In this document: positions 10,201 through 22,279 of the stretch, piece by piece | Layout: the number at the start of each line of letters is the position of its first letter | Numbering within the stretch: position 1 is the stretch's first letter | Assembly: GCA_965153455.1 (NCBI GenBank) | Contig: OZ234502.1 | Coordinates: 10,757,495 to 10,821,494 of the forward strand | Length of the DNA: 64,000 bases | Direction: 5' to 3' | From: Sphagnum compactum | Taxonomy: Eukaryota; Bryophyta; Sphagnopsida; Sphagnales | Notes under the pieces: generated by a model | Database searches by the model: none | What the model was told of the DNA's origin: nothing | Seen by the model: the letters and a program-made list of their open reading frames with translations, nothing else | Position numbers and translations under genes: made by a program

Positions 10201-11156
10201 TGTCGCAACCCTAGCCTTGGCTGGCGACCAAGGCAAGGGGGTCGCAAGTGTGCGGGCCTATAAGTAGACCCGGGAGTCATATCACATGCTCCCGGGAGTG
10301 CAAAAAGTGTGAGGGAGTGAACCCTCACACTCCCAAGTGAACTCCCATGTTGGGAGTTGGTGAGAGTGGAGTCCCAAAAGGACTCCCGAAACTTCAGAGA
10401 GCGTTTTGAGGGGTCAAAACTCAATGGCTTGTTGCGCTCTTTATATCAATGGAAAGCTCTTGAAGTGTAGATGTCTAAAATGGGCTCGCATTGCTCATTT
10501 GGACATCTGAAACACAAGTTATGGCCAAAAGAAGGCCCGGGAGTCGAACTCCCGGGAGTCCGCGAGTTTTGACTCCCGACCACTAAAAGTCGAGAATCGA
10601 CCCGAAATACTTGGCTGCAGAAAACGCGCGACATACCGTTGGAAAGGTCTCGACGAGACCTACCACTTTGCTTCAGACGGCGAGTCGATCGGAGGTCTGC
10701 TCCGATAGTTATGAAGCTTCAAAGTCGCAAGAGTCCCGAAAATGCGCGATTTCGGGACTCCCACGTGGGAGTCCCGGGAGTCCCGGGACAAAATGGCCAT
10801 TTGGATGCCACCCCCGCGACGAGTCACAGAGTATACTATAGGGAGTAAGGTGGTGGCTTACTCCCAAGCCCGGGGTGTGGTGTGTCAAAGTGAGTCCGAG
10901 TTCACCCGTGGCTGTCCCAACACCAAAAGGACCCAAAATGAGTTCTAACCACTTTGTGTGGTTTCATGCAGGCCCGTGTGAGTGAGTAAAGCTTGTCAAC
11001 TCTTCCTAGTCTTTCCCGGGACTTCTAGCACGCCCCTCTTACCCCCCCCCCCCTCTAGTGCTGGAAGTCGGGATCGTGCTCCAAGTTCCAACTCCTTCTG
11101 CATTGCCATATACCTAGACTCTCAAGTGGGTCTACTCGGAACTTGGGAGCGCGACA
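10201..11156 (+). repeat. 3' LTR of the chromovirus
   Basis: Same 956-bp length as the 5' LTR, with matching termini, C12 run and palindrome (10,753-10,776). The only difference I found is A at 10,866 against G at 4,573. Confidence 0.95.
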
Positions 11157-13370
11157 GGTGTCTACCATAAAAATGTTTGTGGCTTACATCAATCAATAGT
11201 TGAGCAATGTCATGGGATCAAGGCACTACGAAGCATACACCAAATGAACCTTCAAAAGTTTCTATAGTAGACATTAAGCCCTAAACCTTTTTAAAACTAG
11301 TCTACTAAGGTGTAATGGGCACCATCTCCTTTCAAGTCAAATCGTATTAGTTACTTGACAACCACCTTGTGATGCAAAAAATAGGTCTACTTTTATTATT
11401 ATACCTATCGTAGTAAATTTTGTCAATCACCACCAATTCTAATATATTATAGATGTTAATGAGAAAGTATGGTCATGAACATATTCATGAATAATTCTAA
11501 CACATCTTCATCTTTGTGCATGATTGTTTTCATGCTTGTAGTTTCTTGCCATACTATTAGGAGGCAAGCTTGCCATATTGCCCTGCATTATGCAAGGGCA
11601 TTTTAGAAATGAAGTGTTATTTCACGATCATGAGGTTAAAATGTGAACCTAAAAACAATTCCACCCATACTCAACATTTGGCCTTACAACAATATTTTTT
11701 CACATCCCAATCCCCACCTGTAAACATGAAACCGAGGTTGTAAAAAGTTAGAAATTACTAATAGCAAACCATTTAGACTAATCAATATTTCTAGCCAATC
11801 AGTCTAGGTGTTAAAGTGTGTGGTGCCTTTTGCTAGCTTCATCATATTAAGCCATGGTCATTATTGAGCCTAACATTGGGCAATTTTTTAGTAATCGTTT
11901 TGGGTTGTTTTAACTTTTTCTTCTTAACATTAATTGATGAAGTCATTGTTGGAATATTCATTTATGTAATAATTATATGATCAATCATGAAAAATTGTAA
12001 ATGATGTTTTTGAAGATTCTTATGGATGCATAAAGTAACATCAAAATTGGATATTGATGGGTTTTTAATAATAAATTTGAATTTGAAATTTTACAAAACA
12101 ATGTGCTAGATTATCTTTTGAGACTTGGAATAAATTTTTAGAATTTTTTAACAAATGTGTTGCCAATTAATGCCCTAGTGATGTTAAATCTATAAAATTG
12201 GAAAAAATACATGACCAGTCTTTAGGGAACTTTGGCACCTTTTTTAAAAATTGGAAAACTAATTAGACATTTATTTGGGGCGCAAATTGGAATAAATTTG
12301 CCAATTTTTTAACCTAATTTTTTTGAAAAAAAATTCATGTACATGACTACTGTAAACACCCTATTTATGCACTTCTCTATAAATCCAAAATTTTCTTTAA
12401 AATCAAAAGGTTATTAGACTCCAAGACTCCATGTGAATGTTTTTTGGTCTAGCAAAACCTTTTCAAAATTAGTATCAAGTCAAGTAGTATATAATATTCC
12501 ACAGCATCAAGGACCACAATTAATTAATTATTTTTATCAAAGCCAAAAATTCACTTTAGGTCACCAAGTCAAATATGATTGAGACATGAGATTTTGTCAT
12601 AACATGAAGAAGTTACCAAATTTTCTAAAATCTAGCAACTTCTTTATGTAATTAGCATTTTTTTAGAACTAAAATCTAAAGCAAGCTAGATGCTTTTAGC
12701 TGTTTACAACCTTTTATTTGCAAATGAATTTAGCACAATTAACTTACCCCATTCTCAATTATGTTGCTTACCTTTAGTGTGTGTCCACCATAACTAACAT
12801 GCATGATAGGTATGGGAAACAACATGATATCATTGTAATGAATACCTGACTTCTCCCCCTAACACACAAGTGAGGCAGAACGCACTTGAAAAAACATAAA
12901 TCCGAAATCCATAGCTGCTTAAATGATTATTAAGTGATGGTTAGATCAAATTTCTGATGGTGTATGTAAAATAAACAATAAGTCTGTGATTGTTACATTA
13001 AAATTAAATAGTCAGGTTCTAAAATGTTGGATATTTGTATGGGGGTATTTTGAAATATTTTTATGTAGAAGTAGGCAACAAGCACATCCCAAGATACATT
13101 CAACATTAGTTGGCAAGAATTTTCGAAAAAACTGTCTAAACAGTATAAAAGTGGTGACAATCTATCTCAAAAATAAAAAGAGAGTCCAAACGTGCCAAAA
13201 TTTTCTCCAAAAAAGAAACTCAAATTTTTTACAACTTTTCCTTCATAAAAGGAGGAATCTAAAATGGAATTTTTTCTTTTTTTCTTCCAACTGCAAAAGT
13301 TTCCACAAAATTTCCCACCAACAAACACTAGTTCAAATAAATTAAACTAAGCCTGTTTCCATCTATAGTT
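11157..13370. other. AT-rich DNA without recognisable genes
   Basis: I see no gene, RNA or bounded repeat here. The longest open stretch (about 12,986-13,345, plus) is lysine/asparagine/phenylalanine-rich with no recognisable motif and is consistent with chance in AT-rich DNA. The segment around 13,100-13,300 resembles other AAAATTT-rich repeats near 21,900, 22,030 and 30,450. Confidence 0.5.
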
Positions 13371-13659
13371 TTTCTAAGGGTCAAAAATTTTGGTGTGCTG
13401 ATCCATGTTTTTTTTGTGATGATGGCCAGTTATGATTACATTACATGTTTCAGTGGGAGGTGAACTATGTATAAGTAATATGCTTGCAAGACTACACCCT
13501 TGTGAAAGATTAGATGCGCCCAAAGAAAAATAAAAATTGGAGGGAAGTTTTTCTGTTATTTGACAAAACATCACAAATGTTTTAACTTTTTTTCCTAATG
13601 TGAATTCAACTAATTTTGGAATTTTTTTAAATGTCCCAAAGTTGGGAAAAAAAAGCCTT

Positions 13660-14060
13660 GGTCACAAATTTGCTTGCCCCACTCCCACCACATCATCCAC
13701 AAATGTAGCCCCAATTCCCTTTTCTTAGGTGTAGATGGGATCATTAGAATGGAAAGAGGTGGTTGTGTTCATTTCAACATTTGTAGCAGGAGTTATAGGC
13801 GGCACACTGCCATCATCTGTAATACTCCTTGTTGCCACACTTCCCCTCCAAACCTCCTACAATAGCAATTGGTGTTGGATGTCATATGCAATTTTTGTTT
13901 CCACATCCCTGTCAAAGAAATCAAATTGACATAAGCGTTTGGGAACCCAATGGGAGTCAAGGGCTGTGGTTCCACCTTTTTCACTATATTTATTGAAATA
14001 GTTCCTATGCCTCTTGTCTTTTGCCCAATTTCACAACTACCACTGTGGTAATATTCCAAG
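13660..14060 (-). pseudogene. Relic of a DnaJ-type DUF3444 protein: linker region
   Basis: The minus strand yields KKVEPQPLTPIGFPNAYVNL, GMWKQKLHM and then, after a frame change, DDGSVPP, TPATNVEMNTTTSFHSNDP and GIGATFVDDVVGVGQAN. The last two segments match the relic at 61,620-61,710 almost word for word (GIGAKFIDDVVGVGQAN), and that relic leads into a DUF3444 C-terminus. In plant J-proteins of this type such a low-complexity linker separates the N-terminal J domain and Cys-rich segment from DUF3444. Frameshifts show it is dead, and the DUF3444 part is missing downstream. The family link rests on the other two copies; on its own this piece would be unassignable. Confidence 0.5.
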
Positions 14061-14099
14061 CTTCCACATCACATGAGGGCACCTTGTTAAACTTTGTCC

Positions 14100-15560
14100 C
14101 AACTTTCATAATGTCCCCACGTTTTGCATAGATGTCAATAGGCTAATTCTCACAAAGCTATTGGATGAACAATTGTTTTGAATCATCTTCTCTTAAACAC
14201 ACTTGCTGCTTCCAGTGCAATTAAATTGGCTTAGGCACAAGGTTTTCCATGCACAATTGTCAATGTGCAGCAGGTTTTTTTTTCAGTTTCCTGATGGATC
14301 CAAGGTGGCGAGCATCCCTGCACAGATTCAGACAGATTTCGCCAGGATGGCAACATTATTCCAAGGAACTCTTAAAACTGCAGCCAGTAGCCTAATTCCA
14401 GTAAAGCCCACAGCCTTGGGCTTTATCAAGCATACAGATCAGGTGGATTTGTATTTAAAAAATTTGTTCATCATGATACCCAGCAGATACCCATCAAGTA
14501 TCATGGGGAAAAAAAAATTCACTTCCATTCTCAATGGCCTATTGGTGAACACACTCACAATCTTCTTCAATTTCTCATAATCTAGGATACCCATTGAACA
14601 TTTGAACAAAATTGAATGAGTTGGGACTTGTGCTTTCTCATTTCATTTATTAAAGTAGATTCAATACCTTTTTGTATTGCTCGTCTTGACCGGTATTGCA
14701 ATTTGCAAGCCTTCCATTCCATCATAAACTACTTCATTGAATTGCTAGTGCAGTTGATAGCAATCTTTCCATCGAAGATTTGATCAGTCCTCATGCTAAA
14801 ATGCCTTTTGTACCTCTTATGATTGAAGTTACAGTACCTTGTATTCCACCTTGTAACATAAATCCAAACCAAGTAGATCAACCATGTTACTCCTCACAAT
14901 GCAGAAATAGTAAGAGAATTGTCACAATACTTACATTTAGTCACCTTCTTTGACCAATTATCCCACCACCATTAAGGACTCAAAATAATCTCCACCAAAC
15001 TTCCCCCTTCAGCATCCCAATTTGTTGGACCCAATTATGAACAAACAACTTCATACACAATAATATGTATATTATTATGTAATAATAATAATGCAGACTA
15101 TGTAGGCATTGTAAACAAATCATTGGAAAAATCAAGTTTACTGCCTCTAGTTAACACCCTCCAGTTACATCATGCCAATCACATACAACCAACAGGATTA
15201 ACCACACAGCACTACTACAGTTGTGGACCGTACTAAACCATCAATTTGGTCCATGACTTCAAATTCCAATTACAATTTACAATCCAGCATAAAAGCTGGC
15301 AGTGCCTGTCCCTCTACACATGACTGAGTACTGAGACAAGAACTCACACATCTCCAGCCACATGTTCATCTTCAGCCATCTCTCATTTTTGCTACTGAGA
15401 ATTGTATGACCAGTGATTCAACGATTGATGATGAAATTAATAATTGCTCCTTCTGCTTGCTAGCACTCACCTTGTAAGGGTATTCATCAGAGACCCTCTT
15501 TGCTGCTGCACATCTGCTGCACATTAGAACTGATGCTTCTGATCTGTAATCTCTGACTCC
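14100..15560. other. Gene-poor stretch downstream of the membrane protein gene
   Basis: An open stretch at about 14,203-14,580 (plus) has no recognisable motif. The part nearest 15,600 must include the 3' untranslated region and polyadenylation site of the minus-strand gene, but I cannot fix the end. Confidence 0.4.
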
Positions 15561-15619
15561 TTACACAAGTAATATTCTGAAGCTTATTCTTAAGATCTTG
15601 CAGAACAAATGTAGATTGT

Positions 15620-17136
15620 TCAAGCTATCATTGACCTTGAAATTTCCTCACGAGCATCATACATATCACTAGCATCCTCCTCCCAAACATCATCCAAGCC
15701 ATGGCTGGTGGGCTGCAAACCACTTTCTTCATCATCTGATGAGGACAGACTGTCAGCAGGGCCCATCCATGTCTTAAATCCTGTGTTTATGCGTCTCTCC
15801 ATCTCTGGTGTCACGGCAGTTGCTTCCAAAAGCTCCACCCCTGTGGACCGATTCCCATACCACTCTCCTGCATCCATGATGACAGCTGCTTTTCGTTGCA
15901 GGAAGACTGCTGTGGTTCCTAGCAAGGTCACCATCCCCAAGCAGATCACCTCATAACACCAGAAGAGGGCTCTGGAGCACTCAGTCCCTAGAGTCAGAAT
16001 GGAGGAGCCCAGAAAAATGGCGAGCATCATGAAGACTATGAGAAATGATAAGTTCAGAGTTGCCAAGCACCGCACACCACCTGAACAGCATCCAGTATAA
16101 AGTTTTTAACACCCGTGTTAAACCATTGTGCACTGTCTTACGCTGTCACAATAGCAATAGATTTTTTGGCAGGTTTTGAAAGCAGCAGAACTTCAATTCC
16201 CAACACAATAAATTTCCAATACAGACCTCTCTTTGATGCACAGCAATCGTTTTCAACAATTCTTAGACAGCCATGCCTTTGAGGAGCAGAATATGCCACC
16301 GATATCCCTGTGGCATCCCACACACCCATACAAAACATACTGAATAATGCCATATTCAAAATCTGGACCAAGCTGGTCAATCTCAAAAGTTTGATTCCCT
16401 CTAGTGCCAAGAGAACCAAGACATTTGGAGAGAGGTGAGAAGTCAAGGGGAGGTAGAAAGCTCATTGTGACTCAGTGTGTTCTAAAAACTCAACGGAATG
16501 AACACTTTAACTGAAAGATAACATTCGAGCTGACCATGTCAGTGAAAATGATGCCAATCTTACCATCTACTTGTAAACTCCGCAATAATCTCAACCGCAT
16601 CATCATAGTTCCTAGGCATACTCCTTGTTCACCCAGTTGCAATGACTGGATCGCGAACATTAGTGTAGATGCATGAATCCTACCGGTACTAACCCTGATA
16701 CTAAGTCTCAAAATTGCATACATTTGTCATATCCAGTTACCTGATACCAAGAAAACAAACCTGCAAAAAGGTAAATGACGGTTATGGTGAAGACCACCGA
16801 AGTTGGAAGGAACACCGCAGCCCAGTAATACTGAACAGCTTCTTCTTCTGTAAAAGCGTAAGAAGCAATCCCTGGGTCCCGCTCGGAATCACCCCCGACT
16901 TTCATGTGCTCGAGCCGTCTTTTCAGACAAAATGGGTAATTGGACCCTGTGACAGCAAAGACAATATCTACGCTGATCGCGATCGCCACTACCACCGCTA
17001 TCCATACCAGCGTCACTCCCACCATACAAAGTTGCTTTTTCACCTCTCTCCATACCCTCTCCTCTTCCCGCAAACCCTGGTATTCCTCCTTTGACATAAA
17101 GGCTTGGCGCAATCCTTCCCCCGCTGTCTGCATCAT
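15620..17136 (-). CDS. Plant-type membrane protein with five predicted membrane spans, four coding exons
   Basis: Minus-strand gene. Proposed exons: 17,136-16,748, 16,623-16,564, 16,372-16,227 and 16,080-15,620. All introns are GT-AG, the phases agree, and the joined frame gives 351 residues ending in TGA. Exon 1 starts with two ATG codons (MMQTAGEG), with basic/acidic MSKEEYQGLREEERVW and a span at about 37-62; a second span lies at about 104-128. Exon 2 encodes PRNYDDAVEIIAEFTSR. Exon 3 gives span 3 and the motif GVWDATGISVAYSAPQRHG, then ENDCCASKRG. Exon 4 gives spans 4 and 5 (about 204-230 and 237-259), QRKAAVIMDAGEWYG, VTPEMERRI and a Ser/Asp/Glu-rich tail. It looks like a conserved plant membrane protein of unknown function; I do not recognise a named gene. 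The exon 1 donor could instead be at 16,741, and the exon 3 acceptor is weak. Codon use and conservation-like motifs make a live gene likely. Confidence 0.75.
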
Positions 17137-18100
17137 ATTTGCCCCTACTTCTTTCTAACCTGTCTTGAGGAAAAATTCTGCAAAAACTTTCTCAGGTTTA
17201 GCGTATGCCTTTCAGATGATGCAAGCCCCTGGTACTCTCTATGTTTGATCCTGGCAACGGATCTTGTCTGGACCACGAGCTGATTGCAAACAATCTTTGT
17301 CAATACCACCGGTTCGCTGTTCCTTGCCCTAATTTTTCGCTTTCTGTAAACCAGAATTTCGTCCTTGTGCTCCGCCTCTGAGTTCTTCCTTCTTCTGTGT
17401 ACACCCGAAAAATCTTATATCGGATCCTGTGTCATCCAGAAATCCGCGCTCATAACGTCCATCCGCGAGAAAAAATCAAGCTCTCTCAAAAACCTTTGAA
17501 AATTCTTACTCGACTTGCGCGCCACAACACAATGGAATTCTCAGTGGATTCAAAAACCTATATAAATCTGCTGTGCACGCAGCCTTTGTAAATCAACGTA
17601 AAAACACAAAAGATCTGAAAAAGGAGGAAACTTTGTATGCACATCAAGCGCTTGAATTCGACGAGACTCTCCCCAAAAATTCAAAAATAAACAACAACAA
17701 CAACAAAACGGTGGCAAAACCCTAACCCGTTAGATTTTCACCAGCGAGAGTCGGAAACAAAAAAAATTCATACACTGAAACTAATCACCACCAGGAATCG
17801 AGCTTCATACCAACCCGTAGAACATCACGACCCCAGAAACATATTTCATGAGAAACCAACCCATGGATCCGAGGAAGACCTGAAAAGCTTGAAACCCTAA
17901 ACAACGAATGGATTGTTCATCATCCGATCAAAAAAGAGAATGTTGTCTGTAGATTTCACGGACTATCACCAATTGCAGACTTTTTGAGCCCAAAAAACAA
18001 GCCAGCACCCGTCCTTTCGCTGCCCACCCCCCGCCCCCCAAAACACTCTGCAAAAAGTCTGCAATTGGTGAGCCCAAAAAACACACACAAGACAACCTGA
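17137..18100 (-). promoter_or_regulatory. 5' leader and promoter region of the membrane protein gene, with a 20-bp inverted repeat
   Basis: This region is CT-rich on the plus strand and holds no coding frame of interest. The words AACCCTAA (about 17,721 and 17,893) are telo-box-like, common in plant promoters and leaders. A perfect 20-bp inverted repeat lies at 17,967-17,986 and 18,051-18,070, with 64 bases between the arms. Each copy is followed by the same 13-14 bases (GAGCCCAAAAAACA), a direct repeat. The transcription start is not identifiable by eye; an intron in the leader is possible. Confidence 0.45.
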
Positions 18101-20730
18101 TCATCAAAAACTCGTGTACGTATTGCAGAGAAAGAAGAACGAGATCAAAAGCAATGTGAGCAATTAGAATACCTTATTGCAAAATCAACGGTTCAGATCC
18201 TCGATCAAGGACCCTAGCCAACCTGATATCAACTCAAAGGATTCTTATTTCCTTGTTATAAAGTTGGGCAGGTTTACAACAACTAAAAAAAGAGAAAAAA
18301 ATGAAGGTGCCCCAACTATAAACATTTTGCCCCCAGCAAACCTAAATGTGATACTTTAAACATTTGAAGTCCATTCAAACTTTTTATTGGGGGCTGTATG
18401 GGCCAAAAGTTCAAGTCCATTTTGGTTCAACGCTTGCCTTAGGTGGGTTCATGGTTTTTTATTTTGAAATGTTCAAACTATCCTCAAAGAGAGAGGATTA
18501 AATCATTTTTAAGAATGTATCTCGAATAGCGTGTATGAACACTCATTTTTCAACATCTTTTGGGATTTGGTTTATGACTATCCTTGTGTTCAACTAAGAT
18601 CTTATGTAGGCTCAAGTTCTAGTGTTTGGTTTTCTACCCGCCTAATTATTTCATATTTTGGATGGTTTTTGATATTTTCAGCACTACACATCATATTGGG
18701 CCTCCCCATCTTACAACTCATGGTTTTTCTTGATGCATATGCGATTAGCCCTAAATTCAATAGGGATACATTTACTTTGTTATGCTCATGGGGAAAGTGC
18801 ACTGTCACACATGATATAGTTCAAGACTCTTCCAACTCCACTGCTAAGGATGTTGGGTTCTACATCCATCTTGCATAAACAAACTCATGTTCTTTCAGTG
18901 CCATCCCTCAAGTCATTGCAATAGGGAATGGATATTGTGCCTATAATAATTGATATTTACACTTTGACAAACATTCATTGCTGATTCAATTCATTATTTT
19001 GTTTCATGAATTGCTTATTTTCAAGCAGTGGCCACAACAATTATAACTCAAGCAAAGGTTGTGTCATATTGTAACTAACACCTTGAAGATGATTTTATCT
19101 CTCTTACAATAGAAATATTTGAATGTTACATTAACAAACCAATGATTCCTTCATTGATGTGCCACATGGCATGGTTGATGAAGGGCTCTAGAAAGCATTT
19201 ACGTTCATTTTGTATGTAGAGGGTGTTTGTGGCTTTTCTGAGAGTTCAAGCCACCATTATATCACAATGTGTAGTTGCTGCAATCAGAAAGGCCTCTTCT
19301 AGGCTTGGAGTTTTTAGAATTTTTTTGCCCATCTATTTGCATGACTTGTTTCGTGCTGCTAATGATGGGTTTAGGTCCTAGGTTACTTGAATTCTCCTCT
19401 TAGGACTCCCCATTGTGCATTTCACGCTTTTGGGTGTTGTCTTTTGTTTAGACTTTGGCCCTTCCTTTTTTTATTTCTTGTACCCTTGCTAGGTGTTTTT
19501 TCCTTTTTTTGAATACATAGAACTGCAAAACCTTAACTAACCCACTCTTGTTTTCATGATAAAAGTAGCTCCACTGGCAAGAGTAGAATGGCATGTGCCA
19601 AATATAATTTGGAGGAAATTCATGCTTTAAATCGCATGAAGCTAGGTTTGAACTTGCAAGCATGAATAGAATGTAGGGCTCTCCAAAATGACTGATAAAG
19701 AAATGTGATTTTGTTGATTAGTCAATGTGATGACATTTAATGGACCATCATACTAGATTATATTTTATGTTTTAGAGGGTGCAAATAGGAAAATAACCAT
19801 GTGCACTATTTAGGATGTGGTAGATAGTGGTAAAGGCCTACATATGCGGGGTTGATTGAATGTGGTGTCATTTGCGAATCAACTGCTGTGGGCTCGGCAT
19901 TTGCCAAGCTCTCACTTGTAATCCAGACATGGACCTATAAATTGTTACTATTGCGAAAGGCACTTCAGCCATTCATATGGATGATTCATGATATTTTTTT
20001 GCATGTTTCAAGTTTCATGGTGCTCTTTTGGTTTATTGCCATGATGACTAAAGAAAGCTGAGGCACATGAATTTGGGCATACAAGAATCATTAGGTCAAC
20101 CAACCATGTCAGAGGTCCTTCATTCAAAATCGAGATTTGCAGTGTGCTGCCCTTCCCAAGAAAAATGCACTGAACTACAATACATTTACTTCCAAAGGAA
20201 GAAGACAAAACCTTTGGGGCTCTCTGCAAAGGAAGAAGACAAATGAGCATGAGCGTTACAATGGAAGCAGCATCACCAATAACATGCTTCAATTTCTACT
20301 AGCCAAATTCTGATAAAGAAATGGAAAATGAAGTTATTTTCTAGGGTTTCAAAGTCCAAAAAAAAAAGAAAAAAAAAGAGGAAAAGTTGCCAGTTTTCTT
20401 TATTTAGTTCTAGTAAGCACTGACTAGTTTAGTGCAGGTAGGCCTGAGGGCTCAAAACGCAATCTAAATTTTCAGAGCGCCACGTGGCATCATTTTTGTG
20501 GGTAGGGTATCGCCACATTCAATGTACCGGCTACAAGGAATTCTTTGGATTCTTGTCACCACTTAGAGTCGAAATCTGCCTAGGGATGTTCGCCAATGTG
20601 GCTCAATCAGGAAACTTACAAAACAATACTGAACCAGTGATCATGTACATTACGGCCTAAACATTACAGTAAATAAGCTAACACAAAATAAGTTATTAAT
20701 GAGTTCCTGCGAGTATGATAGACTCACGCG
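18101..20730. other. Gene-free AT-rich stretch
   Basis: Open stretches at about 18,531-18,878 and 20,008-20,292 show no domain, motif or codon pattern that I recognise. No tRNA or bounded repeat was found. A purine-rich A/G run lies at about 20,355-20,385. Confidence 0.4.
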
Positions 20731-20738
20731 TAAAGTTA

Positions 20739-21530
20739 CCCTGTCTTCACCCTGTCTTTGGGCCTCCTTTCACCCCGTAACCCTTCTTTTAATGGTATTC
20801 GCAAAGTAAGGAAATTTTATTAAATCTTAGTATAAAATGCTGAAACTCAGTACGACATGCTGAATCTCAGCATTTAATGCACGAGGTTTTAGAGGAATTA
20901 TAGTAGCTGTACAGGTAGGAGCAGTGAAAATTTATGTACCAGCAGTGGAGGCGCTCAGGACTGATTTTCTTTGATGGTTTATCGCCATATTTGAGGTGAT
21001 TGCCACTTTTTCTACATGTTCCTATTGACAATCAATATTTTGGCTACAAACATAAATTCTTTAAAAAAACAGTAGATACAAAATTTTAGAAATCCCTCAA
21101 GGTTTGTAGAAGGTTTGAATATTTGTCCAAAAAGCAATAGAGTTATGCATAAAGTAAGACAAACACATCACAAGAACCCTGAGTTTAGTCATACACAGGG
21201 TGAGATTAAAAAATAACCTGCAGAAAAGTACATTGGCAATCAAGGGGGGGTGAAACTCAGAAAACCATCAATTTTGGTGGTAAACTGAGTTTCATCCTGT
21301 CTTTCCTTTTTCCTGAGCTCCTCCAGTGCTGCTACATATATTTTCACTGGTCTTATATGTAAAACTATTATAATTAGTCTCGAAGCTTGTGCATTATTGC
21401 TGAGTTTCAGCATTTTGTACTGAGTTGCAGCATTTCATGTTGAGATTTAATAAAATGTCCTTACTTTGCAGATACCACTGAAAGAGGGAATAGGGATGAA
21501 AGGAGGCCCAAAGACAGGGTGAAGACACGG
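20739..21530. mobile_element. Non-autonomous DNA element with long terminal inverted repeats
   Basis: The left arm starting CCCTGTCTTCACCCTGTC matches the reverse complement of the right end with scattered differences over at least 150 bases (20,739-20,890 and 21,385-21,530). The match resumes further in, around 20,895-20,985 and 21,245-21,340. Landmarks shared in opposite orientation are TTTGGGCCTCCTTTC, AATTTTATTAAATCTTA and TGCTGAAACTCAG. TTA flanks both sides (20,736-20,738 and 21,531-21,533), which would fit a 3-bp duplication as in PIF/Harbinger, but the arms may extend four or more bases further, so the superfamily is open. There is no transposase frame inside. The centre resembles a dispersed repeat also seen near 31,070 and 47,260. 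Confidence 0.75.
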
Positions 21531-21778
21531 TTACTTTGGAAATAATACTAATATGTGGCTTAAAAGATGTATTCAGTTATATTTTACTGCATTTTCATTT
21601 GTACCGACCAACAACTGCGTGCTGGAGTAAATGAGTTAGTACAATGAGATGCATTCTGTTGGCAGCTTGCTTTAGACAATGCTTTTCATGCACCACATGT
21701 GGAATTAGAGCTTGCAAAATTATTAGTTATTACCTGTCCAGGAAAGCTGGATTGGTGAGCACAGCTTCTTTTTTAAAT

Positions 21779-22095
21779 TTTGTGATATTGAAAAGTTTGC
21801 AAATTTTCCAAACAACTAGAAAATACGTCATTCACACTAGAAAACCCATATTTCCTAAAACATTCCCAAGTTTTCTACCAAAAAATCCTCAAAGTTTGTT
21901 GAACAAAAGTCATGGCAATCATGAACAGAGTTTGAATTTTTAATTTTGTCATAACCAGAAATTTGGTGAAATTTTCCAAAAACCAGAAAATGATTCAAGT
22001 TTACAGGAGAAAACGGAAGATTTCCAAAAATTTCCCAACTTTTATTCAGAAAAAATGTAAAAATTTGTTGGAAAAAACTGACTGCAACCATGAGC
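21779..22095 (+). repeat. Two degenerate direct repeats of about 166 bp
   Basis: Two adjacent segments share the order TTTTGT-AT, AAATTTTCCAAA, CTAGAAAA/CCAGAAAA, AGTTT-CAGGAGAAAAC/ACTAGAAAACC, TTTCCCAA and AATTTGTTG, ending ...CATG. They are diverged and carry no coding signal. A similar segment sits at 30,418-30,530, at the edge of the second repeat block. Confidence 0.5.
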
Positions 22096-22279
22096 CTGTA
22101 AAAAGGTAGTAATCTGACAACTATGTTGGTGAGTAATCAGTGTACGGAGTCTAAAGTTTGCAATAAAACCAAGGCTTACTTACCAGTAACAAGATGCACT
22201 CTTTTGTTCTTGTGTTCTCAAGCTAATTAGCCATCTACCACGGGGTGTGCAATTATTCCAAAGGTATTCCATCCTTTGC

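Larger units (their letters stand above)
3908..11156 (+). mobile_element. Complete Ty3/gypsy chromovirus LTR retrotransposon, very young
   Basis: Two 956-bp direct LTRs (3,908-4,863 and 10,201-11,156) flank a primer binding site, one long Gag-Pol frame with a C-terminal chromodomain, and a polypurine tract. The termini are TGTCGC...GCGACA. The flanking bases are AGTGT before and GGTGT after, a 5-bp target duplication with one mismatch, or 4 bp exact (GTGT). Side-by-side reading of the LTRs shows one difference (G at 4,573, A at 10,866), so insertion was recent. The coding frame is intact from 4,998 to 9,404. The domain order protease-RT-RNase H-integrase-chromodomain places it among chromoviruses; I do not assign a clade. 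It is probably autonomous, or was so until very recently. Confidence 0.95.

Noticed and set aside
18531-18878. 115-codon plus-strand frame downstream of the putative promoter
   Set aside because: Hydrophobic, motif-free and AT-rich; no splice or conservation clue.
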